The notes under the pieces: model-generated | Seen by the model: the letters and a program-made list of their open reading frames with translations, nothing else | The model's database searches: none | Told to the model about the DNA's origin: nothing | Translations under genes and position numbers: made by a program | DNA from: Alcanivorax sp. | Lineage (GTDB): Bacteria > Pseudomonadota > Gammaproteobacteria > Pseudomonadales > Alcanivoracaceae | NCBI RefSeq assembly: GCF_017794965.1 | Contig: NZ_CP051240.1 | Location: 1,116,001-1,180,000 of the forward strand | DNA length: 64,000 bases | Direction: 5' to 3' | Part shown: positions 1 through 8,274 of the stretch, in pieces | Numbering within the stretch: position 1 is the stretch's first letter | How the letters are laid out: every line of letters begins with the position of its first letter

Positions 1-84
1 CTGATGCACGCCATGGGCCCCAATGTGGCGGGGGTCATCGGCTCTGCGGTAGCTGCTGGCGTTCTGCTAAACTTCGCTGGCTAA
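1..84 (+). CDS. C-terminal end of a sodium-translocating decarboxylase beta subunit (partial)
   Basis: The window opens inside an open frame that runs 27 codons to a TAA at 82-84. The visible tail contains HAMGPNVAGVIGSAVAAG, which resembles the last transmembrane segment of oxaloacetate/methylmalonyl-CoA decarboxylase beta subunits (OadB family), inner-membrane proteins that couple decarboxylation of a biotin-bound carboxyl group to sodium export. The start and most of the protein lie outside the window, so the call rests on a short conserved tail only. Confidence 0.6.
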   Translation: MMHAMGPNVAGVIGSAVAAGVLLNFAG

Positions 85-92
85 TATCCCGT

Positions 93-117
93 GCGGTGCC
101 GGCCTCTTCGGCACCGC
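93..117. terminator. Hairpin after the decarboxylase gene
   Basis: A perfect 9-bp inverted repeat (GCGGTGCCG / CGGCACCGC) with a 7-nt loop lies 8 nt after the stop codon. There is no good T-run, so it may be a weak or Rho-assisted terminator, or simply a 3'-end stabilising hairpin. Confidence 0.45.
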
Positions 118-224
118 TCAATTCCTGTCGATGTTTGGGTCGGAAGTCCGACGCCCCTGCCGCTTTACCCTGTTATTTGCGCTACACTGTGCGCCTTCGC
201 TGATTCGGCAACAAGGTGAGCCCC

Positions 225-1259
225 ATGACTGATTCTTTGACGATTCTCCGCCCGGACGACTGGCATCTGCATTTTCGTGATGGCGATATGCTGGCGGAAA
301 CGGTACCGGCCACGGCGAATGTGTTCGGCCGGGCCATTGTCATGCCGAACCTGACCCCGCCGGTGACGACCGTTGCCCAAGCCGCGGCCTACCGTGAACG
401 GATCCTGGCCCAGGTGCCGGACGGAGTCAGCTTTGAGCCGCTGATGGTGCTCTATCTGACCGATAGCACCCCGGTGGAAGAGATTGCCCGGGCGGCAGAA
501 AGTGATTTTGTTCATGCCTTCAAGCTGTATCCCGCTGGTGCTACTACCAACTCTGACAGTGGCGTGACGGATCCGGGCAAGATCACTCACCTCTACGAAG
601 CCATGGAGAAGCACGATATTCCGCTGCTGGTTCATGGTGAGGTGACGGATGCAGATATTGATATCTATGACCGGGAAAAGATCTTCATTGACCGTTATCT
701 CAGTGATATTCGCGACCGGTTTTCTGCGCTGCGCATTGTCTTTGAACATGTGACCACCGCGGAAGCGGTGCATTTTGTTCAGGAAGTGAATGATCTGACA
801 GCGGCCACCATCACCCCGCAGCATCTGCTGATGAATCGTAACGACATGCTGGTGGGTGGCGTGCGTCCGCATAACTACTGCCTGCCCATTCTCAAGCGTC
901 GTCAACACCAGGAAACCTTGCAGCGCGCAGTGCTGGAAGGGCACCACCGGTTCTTCCTGGGTACGGATTCCGCTCCCCATGCGCGCAACAAGAAAGAGGC
1001 GGCCTGTGGCTGCGCCGGTTGTTACTCCGCCCGTGCGGCATTGCCCTTGTACGCCAGCTTCCTGGAGCAACACAACGCCCTGGACAAGTTGGAAGGCTTC
1101 GCCAGTCGTTTCGGTGCAGATTTCTACCGTATGCCTTACCACACCGAGACCGTGACCCTGGTGCGCAAGCCTTGGTCGGTGCCGGACGTGATTGATGCGG
1201 CGGGGGAGGCCATGGTGCCGTTCTATGCCGGGCAGGAACTGCCCTGGTCGCTGGCCTGA
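225..1259 (+). CDS. pyrC: Dihydroorotase
   Basis: Cyclises N-carbamoyl-aspartate to dihydroorotate in de novo pyrimidine synthesis; cytoplasmic zinc enzyme. The 344-residue protein is a class II dihydroorotase close to the E. coli PyrC length. Binuclear metal ligands are all in place: H14 and H16 in DDWHLHFRDG, K100 (the carbamylated lysine, FKLYPAG), H137, H175 and D248 in GTDSAPH. The ATG at 225 is preferred over the in-frame GTG at 216 because AAGGTGAG (213-220) sits at the right distance and homologues begin there. The next gene starts 2 nt after the stop, so the two are almost certainly cotranscribed. Confidence 0.97.
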   Translation: MTDSLTILRPDDWHLHFRDGDMLAETVPATANVFGRAIVMPNLTPPVTTVAQAAAYRERILAQVPDGVSFEPLMVLYLTDSTPVEEIARAAESDFVHAFKLYPAGATTNSDSGVTDPGKITHLYEAMEKHDIPLLVHGEVTDADIDIYDREKIFIDRYLSDIRDRFSALRIVFEHVTTAEAVHFVQEVNDLTAATITPQHLLMNRNDMLVGGVRPHNYCLPILKRRQHQETLQRAVLEGHHRFFLGTDSAPHARNKKEAACGCAGCYSARAALPLYASFLEQHNALDKLEGFASRFGADFYRMPYHTETVTLVRKPWSVPDVIDAAGEAMVPFYAGQELPWSLA

Positions 1260-1261
1260 TC

Positions 1262-2287
1262 ATGGATCGTATCCCGGTAGTCGTGCTGACCGGGTTTCTT
1301 GGCAGTGGCAAGACTACCCAGTTGAACGCCTGGCTTGAGCAGCGTCAGGATCTGGCGCTGTTAATCAATGAACTGGGTGATATCGGTATTGATCAGCACC
1401 TGACACAGCAGGCCGGTGTGCCGGTGACACTGCTGGCCGGTGGCTGCGTGTGTTGTGTGGTGCAGGGCTCCCTGTCTTCCACATTGCGAAACCTGTTCAT
1501 GGCCCGAAAAAATGGTGAGATTCCTGCCTTCTCCAAGGTCATTCTGGAAACCACCGGTGCTGCCGAGCCATCCGGCGTACTGGCGCCGCTGGAGCAGGAT
1601 CCCTGGCTGAAAAAACGTTTTTACTGTCAGTCTGTGCTTACTGTCGTGGATGTGGCGGCCGGGACGCAATCCATCCAGAGTCACCCGGAATGTCTTGAGC
1701 AGATCCAGGCGGCGGACCTGCTGCTGTTGTCGCGAACCGATCAAGTGGATGAGGCGGCTCTGGTCGAGTTCCGCCGGCAGCTACTGGCGCTTAATCCTGA
1801 CGCAGAGCAGCATTCCACGCCGGCGCCGGCGGCGTTGCTGGAGCGAGAGTTTGAGCGGCGTTGTCGCATTACTGGCAGCCTGACGCTGAAGGCGCCCGGC
1901 TCACTGTCGTTTTCCCCTGCGATGTCTCTGACGGCGCCGGTAGCAGCGGCTTCCCGGCATCAGCTCTACAGTGCTTCGCTGATCTGGCCCCATCGACTCA
2001 GTTGGCAACATTGGCAGGCGGCCCTGCGGCAGCTGGCCAGTCAGTGCGGAGATGCATTGGTGAGGGTCAAGGGGCTGCTGCAGGTGGAAGGGCTTGATGG
2101 GCCCTTGCTGGTGCAGTGGGTGGGCGCCGCAGACCCCGAGTTGACTCCCATGAACCGCTGGCCGGATGGCGATATCTGCACGCGTCTTGTGCTGATTGTC
2201 CGTCATCAGAGCGCTGACTTTGCCGGCCAACAAATGGCACACTGGGAACAGTTGCTGGAGCAGCTGCACAGCGCCCCCACTCACTGA
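1262..2287 (+). CDS. COG0523 (CobW/ZNG1-like) metallochaperone GTPase
   Basis: A 341-residue P-loop GTPase of the G3E COG0523 family, which delivers metals (mostly zinc) to client enzymes. Visible: Walker A GFLGSGKTT at 11-19, the INELGDIGID switch segment near 35-44, and the diagnostic GCVCC metal-binding motif (C62, C64, C65). The guanine-specificity motif, usually NKxD, appears here as SRTD near residue 158, a variation worth noting. The C-terminal half (about 220-335) matches the CobW_C region. It sits 2 nt behind pyrC, whose product is a zinc enzyme, so dihydroorotase is a natural client candidate (inference). A cobalamin-synthesis role is unlikely as no cob genes are nearby. Confidence 0.88.
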   Translation: MDRIPVVVLTGFLGSGKTTQLNAWLEQRQDLALLINELGDIGIDQHLTQQAGVPVTLLAGGCVCCVVQGSLSSTLRNLFMARKNGEIPAFSKVILETTGAAEPSGVLAPLEQDPWLKKRFYCQSVLTVVDVAAGTQSIQSHPECLEQIQAADLLLLSRTDQVDEAALVEFRRQLLALNPDAEQHSTPAPAALLEREFERRCRITGSLTLKAPGSLSFSPAMSLTAPVAAASRHQLYSASLIWPHRLSWQHWQAALRQLASQCGDALVRVKGLLQVEGLDGPLLVQWVGAADPELTPMNRWPDGDICTRLVLIVRHQSADFAGQQMAHWEQLLEQLHSAPTH

Positions 2288-2305
2288 TACGGGACCCGTT
2301 TGCCA

Positions 2306-2635
2306 ATGGGGTATCTTTATCTGGCCATCGCCATTGTGGCGGAAGTCATCGCTACCTCTGCACTGAATGCCTCTCAGGGCTTTACCCGCCTCTGGCCTTC
2401 CACCATTACCGTTATTGGCTATGCCATTGCCTTCTATGCGCTTTCCCTGACCCTGCGCACGGTGCCCATGGGTATCGCCTATGCCGTGTGGGCAGGAACC
2501 GGTATCGTGTTGATTGCGCTGGCCGGGCTAGTGGTGTTTGATCAAAAGCCGGATTTGCCTGCTGTGGTGGGGATGGGATTGATCGTGGCGGGGGTGGTGC
2601 TGGTGACCTTTGTTTCAAAAACCTCCTCGCACTGA
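2306..2635 (+). CDS. Small multidrug resistance (SMR) family transporter
   Basis: A 109-residue, four-helix inner-membrane protein of the EmrE/Qac group, which exports cationic aromatic compounds by proton antiport as a dual-topology dimer. The essential membrane glutamate is E13 in the first helix (AIVAEVIATSAL), and the helix-3 GIAYAVWAGTGIV signature is present. The ATG at 2306 is chosen over an in-frame TTG at 2300 because the family starts a few residues before helix 1. It follows the CobW-like gene by 18 nt and precedes the next gene by 15 nt, so it is likely in the same operon. The substrate is not predictable. Confidence 0.9.
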   Translation: MGYLYLAIAIVAEVIATSALNASQGFTRLWPSTITVIGYAIAFYALSLTLRTVPMGIAYAVWAGTGIVLIALAGLVVFDQKPDLPAVVGMGLIVAGVVLVTFVSKTSSH

Positions 2636-2650
2636 CAACAAGGAGTGGCT

Positions 2651-4810
2651 GTGACAGAACGAATGGAAAATGTTGAACGTGCCGTGGATGCGGTGATCGA
2701 AAAGACCGGTGGCGAGATTCGTCTGGCCATGCCGCTGGGCCTCGGCAAGCCCAACCGTTTCGTCAATGCACTTTACCGTCGTGTTGAGCAGGACCCATCG
2801 CTTACCTTGGACATCTTTACTGCCCTGTCGCTGGGGCGTCCGGGTGCTGGCAGTGATCTGGAAGCCCGTTTTCTTGAACCCTTTGCCGACCGGGTCTTCG
2901 GTGATTACGAGGAACTGGCGTATCTGCAGCCTGCCAGAAAAAGTGAATTGCCAGCCAATATCCGTGTCTTTGAATTCTTCTTTCAGCCCGGCAGCATGCT
3001 CGGCAGTGACAGTGCCCAGCAACACTATATTTCCAGTAATTACACCCACGTGGCCAGGGATCTGAATGCCCGCAACATCAACGTGGTTGCACAATTGCTC
3101 GCTCATCGTAATGAGGGAAATGTAGAAGGCAATGACGAGTACAGCTTTTCCTGCAACCCGGAAGTGACTCTGGATCTGATGCCCTTGTTGCTGGCACGGC
3201 GGGAAGCGGGGGAAACCATTGTATCGGTGGGCCAGGTGCACCGTGATTTACCGTTCATGGAGAACGATGCCCGGCTGGATGACTGGCTGGCACACATGGA
3301 TATTCTGGTGGATGACCCTGACGGCCATACCCGCCTGTTCAGTACCCCCAACATGCCGGTGAATGTGCAGGATCATTTTGTTGGCCTGCATGCCAGTACC
3401 CTCATTCGTGATGGCGGAACCCTGCAGATCGGAATCGGAGCACTGGGCGATGCCCTTGTCCATCATCTGCGCTTGAGGGATCAGGACAATGCGCGCTACC
3501 TGCGGCCCTTGAATGATTGGGGTATTCCCGAGAGCCAGCAACGGATGATTGACCACGAAGGCGGTACCGCGGCTTTCCAGGAAGGGCTATATGGCTGCAG
3601 TGAGATGGTCACCCATGGACTGTTGCAACTGGTGAAAGACAGGATTATCCGCCGTCCGGTGTATGACTGGGCGCCGTTGCAACAACTGGAAATGCATGAG
3701 CCCAACCAACCCGGGCTGGCGTTACTGGATCTGCTTCGCGAGCAATCCGCTATTAACCGCCGACTGGGCCGCGCGCAGATTCGCACGCTCAAGCGGTTTG
3801 GTATCTTTCGCGGCGAGGTGCACAAGCAGGGTGATCAGCTGACGTTGCCCAATGGCGTACAGGTTGCCAATGACCTGGATGACCGCACTACCCGTGAAGC
3901 GCTTAAAGCGGTGTTGGGCGACTCCCTGCGCGGCGGTATCGTCATGCATGGTGGCTTCTTCCTCGGTCCGCAGGCGTTCTATGAGCGCCTGCGGGGGCTG
4001 AGCGACGAAGAGCGCAACGCCATTAACATGACCCGGATCAGTTATGTGAACCACCTCCATGGTGATGAGGAGCTCAAGCGTTTGCAGCGTCAGGATGCCC
4101 GCTTTGTGAATACGGCATTCACCGTTACCTTGCTGGGCGCCGGGGTAGCCGATCAGATTGACGATGGCCGGGTTCTCAGTGGGGTCGGCGGACAGTATAA
4201 CTTTGTTAGCCAGGCCCATGAGCTTGAGGGTGGCCGCTCCATTCTCATGGTGCGTTCGTGGCGTGAGCGCGCCAGCGAAGCCATGAGCAACGTGGTGTTT
4301 GCGTATGGGCATAACACGATTCCCCGTCACCTGCGTGATGTGGTGGTAACGGAATATGGCGTCGCTGATCTGCGTGGCAAGACCGATGAAGAAGTGGTAA
4401 TGGCCATGCTGAATGTGTCAGACAGCCGCTTCCAGATTGGCCTGATGGAAGAGGCGCAGGCAGCAGGGAAATTGCGTAAGGACTATCAGATTCCTGAGGC
4501 CCACCGGCGCAACAACCCGGAACACCTCCATGACATTGCTGAGCGTTGTGGTGACACCAGCTTCCCGTTGTTTCCGTTGGGTTCTGACTTTACCGAGACA
4601 GAACAGCGGCTGCTCAAGGCGCTGACCTGGCTCAAGGAAAAAGTCAGCCACAAGGAATACATGGAGCTGGGCAACAAGGCACTGTTCCATGAAGGCAGCG
4701 AATCGGAATTTGCAGCGGAACTGGAGCGAATGGAGTTGCGTGACCCGGACGGAGTTAAAGCACATATCTACCAGCGCCTGCTGCTCACCGCACTGGAGGC
4801 GGCAACCTAG
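2651..4810 (+). CDS. Acetyl-CoA hydrolase/transferase-family protein
   Basis: A 719-residue cytoplasmic protein of the acetyl-CoA hydrolase/CoA-transferase superfamily (Cat1/SucH-like), enzymes that move CoA between acyl groups through a glutamyl-CoA thioester. The AcetylCoA_hyd_C-type region is recognisable around residues 430-620, with GVGGQYNFVSQAHELEGG and VVTEYGVADLRGKTDEE. The protein is longer than the usual roughly 500-residue family members, carrying an extended middle and a helical tail after about residue 620, so the substrate may differ. GTG 2651 is favoured: AAGGAG (2640-2645) lies 5 nt upstream; GTG 2645 and ATG 2663 are alternatives. Confidence 0.82.
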   Translation: MTERMENVERAVDAVIEKTGGEIRLAMPLGLGKPNRFVNALYRRVEQDPSLTLDIFTALSLGRPGAGSDLEARFLEPFADRVFGDYEELAYLQPARKSELPANIRVFEFFFQPGSMLGSDSAQQHYISSNYTHVARDLNARNINVVAQLLAHRNEGNVEGNDEYSFSCNPEVTLDLMPLLLARREAGETIVSVGQVHRDLPFMENDARLDDWLAHMDILVDDPDGHTRLFSTPNMPVNVQDHFVGLHASTLIRDGGTLQIGIGALGDALVHHLRLRDQDNARYLRPLNDWGIPESQQRMIDHEGGTAAFQEGLYGCSEMVTHGLLQLVKDRIIRRPVYDWAPLQQLEMHEPNQPGLALLDLLREQSAINRRLGRAQIRTLKRFGIFRGEVHKQGDQLTLPNGVQVANDLDDRTTREALKAVLGDSLRGGIVMHGGFFLGPQAFYERLRGLSDEERNAINMTRISYVNHLHGDEELKRLQRQDARFVNTAFTVTLLGAGVADQIDDGRVLSGVGGQYNFVSQAHELEGGRSILMVRSWRERASEAMSNVVFAYGHNTIPRHLRDVVVTEYGVADLRGKTDEEVVMAMLNVSDSRFQIGLMEEAQAAGKLRKDYQIPEAHRRNNPEHLHDIAERCGDTSFPLFPLGSDFTETEQRLLKALTWLKEKVSHKEYMELGNKALFHEGSESEFAAELERMELRDPDGVKAHIYQRLLLTALEAAT

Positions 4811-5157
4811 GCAATCTACGAGCTACGAGCTGCGAGCTGCGAGCTGCGAGCTGCGAGCTGCGAGCTGCGAGCTGCGAGCTGCGCTCGATTGGATAGAAAA
4901 CCCCGGAAAAGTTCCCGAGGTTTTGCGAAGAACGGAGAAGGGGTTCAGATCGTTGAGTTCGGCGGCTTGGGAACCTGATAAGCCGCTGTAGGAACGTAGC
5001 GCAGCGGAGTAACGCACGTAGTGCGGCCCGAAGGGTGGGCGTAGCGAATAACGGTCGTTCGACCGCGATCCGAGCTCAAGCGAGGTAAGGATTCCAGAAA
5101 CGCATATCGAGAAATCGATACAAGCCAACCGGGGCAGGGGCGGAGCGGGCCCCGCCA
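4811..5157. other. 347-nt intergenic region with heptamers and a REP-like block
   Basis: No gene is seen. The segment begins with the GAGCTGC heptamer array (4820-4882) and ends with a REP-like stretch starting GCTGTAGGAACG near 4984, including small inverted repeats such as GGTCG...CGACC near 5053-5065. It separates two convergent transcription units. Confidence 0.8.
4820..4882. repeat. Tandem heptamer array (GAGCTGC)8 with leading GAGCTAC
   Basis: One GAGCTAC followed by eight perfect GAGCTGC units, 7-bp period, no spacers. Seven is not a multiple pattern expected from codons here, and the array begins after the upstream stop. A sister array (GAGCTAC/AAGCTAC) is at 43327-43397. Confidence 0.95.
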
Positions 5158-5688
5158 TCACTCCGGCTTGTCTTTCCGATCTTTCCTGTTGTCGCTTTTG
5201 ATCTCGGGTTTGCGGGGACTGCTTGAGCCGCCTGACAACACCCGCCAGAACGGAATGCGTCGGGTAACGGAAACCATTTCATCCACGGTGTCGCCGATAC
5301 CGGACAGGCGATCGACGGTATCCCGCAGACCGACCAGCTCATCCACATGCTCCGAAATCTTGAACACCACCATGTAGAACTCAAGCAGTGCGCGCAGTAC
5401 GGAAGCCAGTACCAGAAAGGTGACCGGTGCGGCGACAAAGAAATAGAACAAACCACGCCAGGTTGACGCCATGAAGGCTTCCACGCAGAGGTAGAGCAAT
5501 CCCATGGCGATGACGGTGAGGGCAATACCATACACCCCGGGCAATACCTGGATGATCATGTATTTGTCGAAGCGGAAGTTGAACAACTCACGCCAGTACT
5601 GCACCACCCAGAAGAAGCCGCGGCGCAATTTAACGTTTACTTTTTGGGGCGGAGCCTGCTGCGGCTCCCGATCGTTATTCTCTACCAT
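5158..5688 (-). CDS. DUF4282-like inner-membrane protein
   Basis: A 176-residue protein with an N-terminal basic cytoplasmic stretch, two predicted transmembrane helices (about residues 48-70 and 78-105) and a hydrophilic, lysine-rich C-terminus. The layout RRGFFWVVQYWRELFNFRFDKYM before the helices resembles DUF4282 proteins, whose function is unknown. It is the last gene of the padR operon; its ATG overlaps the DUF2804 stop (ATGGTAG, 5682-5688), which implies translational coupling. Confidence 0.75.
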   Translation of the reverse strand: MVENNDREPQQAPPQKVNVKLRRGFFWVVQYWRELFNFRFDKYMIIQVLPGVYGIALTVIAMGLLYLCVEAFMASTWRGLFYFFVAAPVTFLVLASVLRALLEFYMVVFKISEHVDELVGLRDTVDRLSGIGDTVDEMVSVTRRIPFWRVLSGGSSSPRKPEIKSDNRKDRKDKPE

Positions 5689-6716
5689 TTTGCGTACTGC
5701 TCCTCGACAAAACCATAGCGGCTGGTGATGGCGATACGGCTGCCGTCATCCAGACGCAGGTGCCCATCAAAGCGGCCAAACAGTTGGTTGAAGTTGCTGG
5801 CGAATAAACCGAGATTAAGGCGCTCGCGATGGTTACCGCTGGGCGTAAAGGTGAGTTCGACGCGGCCACACAGGCTACGGATCTGCCAGGGCTGCATCAA
5901 ATCATCGCGCTGGTAATCGAACATGACCCCGTCGGTGGGAATCATCACGTCATCCACCCACAGGCAATTCTCTGAAAAGGTGGTTTCATTGACGCCACAG
6001 GACAGGTTCAGGCCGATGCGTTTTCCGCCTGCCACGGTGGACAGGCAGGCCCAGTTCCAGAAGGTTTCCCGGCGCATGTAACCTGCAGAAAAGTCGTGAT
6101 GTCCGCACGCATCCAGTTCCGCCAGGCAGGTTTCCTGCCCTTGGCGAATCAGGGTGCCGGTGACCGCTTTGCCGGCAACCTTGTTGGCATAGACCCAGCC
6201 ATTCACGCCGGTGCGGGTGCACAGGGACATGGGCTGGTAGTCCGGCCCTTCTTCCATGGTGGCCTGAAGCTGCAAGTCGTCCAGGGTAACCTGGAGCGTC
6301 TTGATTAGCTGTTGGCCGTTATCCTGATAACCCAGCTCGATGTCGACGCCTTTCTGGCGAAAGCGGCTGATGCCGTCACGGGGGGAGTCAGACATGTGCA
6401 GATCCCGGCCTAGCGGTGAGCGCCAGGTGTATTCCCGCAGGGTGCCGGTGCGCGGTTCGAAAATATAAAAAAACGCCATTCCAAGCCAGGCGGTATGTGC
6501 CAGTGCGCAACCTGCCAGTAATTCATCACTGATGATGCCGAAGTACTGGAACTGTTTGTAATGAAAGTGCCTGGCCAGCGGGTTGGCGCGGCTGCCCATG
6601 GGGGTTCGGTAATCGGCTTCGCGGCCGTTGATCCGCGACACCGTTTCAGGAAAGACGCCCAAGGCGACCTGTCCCCGGTCATCAATCAGAGGGGAGGGTT
6701 GAGCTTGAAAATTCAT
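5682..6716 (-). CDS. DUF2804 family protein
   Basis: A 344-residue protein resembling DUF2804, a widespread family of unknown function with a lipocalin-like beta-rich appearance. Family-like stretches include the FHYKQFQYFGIISDEL region near residue 53 and the MRRETFWNWACLST region near 215. No signal peptide is visible, so it is probably cytoplasmic. The ATG at 6716 overlaps the upstream stop as ATGA and is preferred over a TTG at 6728. The neighbours suggest a PadR-controlled function that remains undefined. Confidence 0.8.
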   Translation of the reverse strand: MNFQAQPSPLIDDRGQVALGVFPETVSRINGREADYRTPMGSRANPLARHFHYKQFQYFGIISDELLAGCALAHTAWLGMAFFYIFEPRTGTLREYTWRSPLGRDLHMSDSPRDGISRFRQKGVDIELGYQDNGQQLIKTLQVTLDDLQLQATMEEGPDYQPMSLCTRTGVNGWVYANKVAGKAVTGTLIRQGQETCLAELDACGHHDFSAGYMRRETFWNWACLSTVAGGKRIGLNLSCGVNETTFSENCLWVDDVMIPTDGVMFDYQRDDLMQPWQIRSLCGRVELTFTPSGNHRERLNLGLFASNFNQLFGRFDGHLRLDDGSRIAITSRYGFVEEQYAKW

Positions 6717-7522
6717 GCTTGAGGCCAACTGGCAGGAACAATGAAACCCGGCTCAGGACGCAGTTCAGAGCGGACCATCAACGGGCATGACTGTGATTCA
6801 ACATAGTCAATGAGATCAGGGGTATCAACAAAAGTGGTACCTTTGTCTAACATTAATGGCGCTGGCCAGCTTTTCTTATCAATCACCTGCCAGCGATGTT
6901 GAGGAAGACTGCGGGCGGGCATCCACCAGCCTCGCTCATGGTTGGGATGTCGCTCAGGGCTACCCGGGTGGCCATGGCGATAGAACAACCGCCCACGGGT
7001 GAGCAGGGCTTGCCCGTCCACGCGCAGTCCGCGTTCGTAAAGCAGTCGTTGGCATGCCGGCAGGGTGCTGCGGGGCAGCTGCTGTTCGAAAAGGTGTTGG
7101 TGTTTGCGTGCCAGGGTGTCGCGGCTGTTCGGACCGTACCAGTGATCGGGGGTGCCGAGATAGAATTTCAGTGCCAGCTCCCAATGCCACAGTTTTCCGT
7201 TGTCGCGGTCACGGACCAGCATATCCAGCTCGCCCAGTGTGCTCTGGCCATCCCGGATCGGCAGGTTGTGTTCTACCAGTTCCAGTCCTTCGCTGACGCA
7301 AACCAGAGCCATCACCCACTGTTCAAAGGCCAGCCCCAGGCGCCGCGCAGGCGTGCACTGTTCCAGCCATTCTACGGCATCACCAATCACACCGGGATGG
7401 CGAAGCCACTCGCGTTTGAGTAGCTCTCCCGCATCGCTGTAAGGGACACAGGTGAGAAGGGGCGGGGCCTGAATCAGCCAGGAAAGCTGGGCACTCAGGT
7501 CCCCGTCAGGGTGGGCGATCAT
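6713..7522 (-). CDS. DUF1853 family protein, possible PD-(D/E)XK nuclease fold
   Basis: A 269-residue protein matching DUF1853. The middle holds GELDMLVRD followed by WHWELALKFYLG (about residues 97-122), an E-D...ExK arrangement like the catalytic core of PD-(D/E)XK nucleases; nuclease activity is inference. Its ATG overlaps the padR stop (ATGA, 7519-7522) and its own stop overlaps the next start, so it is the second gene of a fully coupled four-gene operon. Confidence 0.78.
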   Translation of the reverse strand: MIAHPDGDLSAQLSWLIQAPPLLTCVPYSDAGELLKREWLRHPGVIGDAVEWLEQCTPARRLGLAFEQWVMALVCVSEGLELVEHNLPIRDGQSTLGELDMLVRDRDNGKLWHWELALKFYLGTPDHWYGPNSRDTLARKHQHLFEQQLPRSTLPACQRLLYERGLRVDGQALLTRGRLFYRHGHPGSPERHPNHERGWWMPARSLPQHRWQVIDKKSWPAPLMLDKGTTFVDTPDLIDYVESQSCPLMVRSELRPEPGFIVPASWPQA

Positions 7523-8067
7523 GCAGAGGTGGGCAGGTCTTCCCGTTTGTGCAGTTCGGTTCGCACTTCTTCTGCCCAGTTAAGCCACGCCTGCTGGTCA
7601 AGAATGCCACGTCGCAGGGTCAGGTAGGTATACATGTCCTTTTCGCTGTTGCGTTCTGCCAGTGTCTTGGCAAGGGCCTCGAAGGTGCTCAGGCGTTCGC
7701 GGCGCAGGTCGGCCTGGTCTTCCAGTTCGCGAAGCACAGAGGCTGGCTCGCTAAGAGCGCCGCCAGCGATCTTGACCATGAAGGCATCGCGAATACGAGG
7801 AGGCGCAGCCGGTTTGCGCAACCAGCGGATCAGCTCGTCCCGGCCTTCTTCGGTAATGCGGTAGAGCTTTTTGTCCGGCTTGCCGTCCTGGGGGATGTGG
7901 CGATATTTCACCATGTCCTGCTCATTGAGCTTGCCCAGCTCCAGATAGATTTGCTGGTGGGTGGCATTCCAGACCAGCCCGATGCTGTTTGCAAATTCGC
8001 GAGCGAGGTCGTAACCGCTGGCTTCCTGATCTTGTAGCAGTACAAGTATGGCATGGCGTAAAGACAC
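7519..8067 (-). CDS. PadR-family transcriptional regulator
   Basis: A 182-residue regulator. Residues 1-85 form the PadR winged helix (LRHAILVLLQDQEASGYDL and the YRITEEGRDEL wing) and residues 95-175 the helical Vir/AphA-like dimerisation tail. PadR proteins usually repress and are released by phenolic or other small ligands. The start is GTG at 8067, supported by GAGGAG 6-7 nt upstream. A perfect 20-bp palindrome lies 22 nt upstream of the start and is the likely autoregulatory operator controlling the padR-DUF1853-DUF2804-DUF4282 operon. Confidence 0.92.
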   Translation of the reverse strand: MSLRHAILVLLQDQEASGYDLAREFANSIGLVWNATHQQIYLELGKLNEQDMVKYRHIPQDGKPDKKLYRITEEGRDELIRWLRKPAAPPRIRDAFMVKIAGGALSEPASVLRELEDQADLRRERLSTFEALAKTLAERNSEKDMYTYLTLRRGILDQQAWLNWAEEVRTELHKREDLPTSA

Positions 8068-8088
8068 GGCTCACTCCTCGGTCTTGTT

Positions 8089-8108
8089 AATATGGGCAAC
8101 ACCATATT
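8089..8108. promoter_or_regulatory. Probable PadR operator palindrome
   Basis: AATATGG-GCAACA-CCATATT is a perfect 7-bp inverted repeat with a 6-bp spacer, just upstream of padR. Its size and position fit an autoregulatory PadR site. The rest of 8109-8274 shows no gene. Confidence 0.65.
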
Positions 8109-8274
8109 GATACTAGAGAGCCGCGTTATTGCTGCGCAATCAGTTGAATAAGTAGATTTGTAAAAACTTGGTGATGTTAGCCTACAGCACTTATCCTGTG
8201 TAAGTAATTGTTATCAAAAGAGGTGCAGTCTGTAGGCCGTCGGATTCAGTCAGCAACGAGCCGTATGGAGAGTG

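Noticed and set aside
4820..4882. Tandem repeats considered as a CRISPR array
   Set aside because: Repeats are 7 bp with no spacers and no cas genes are nearby.
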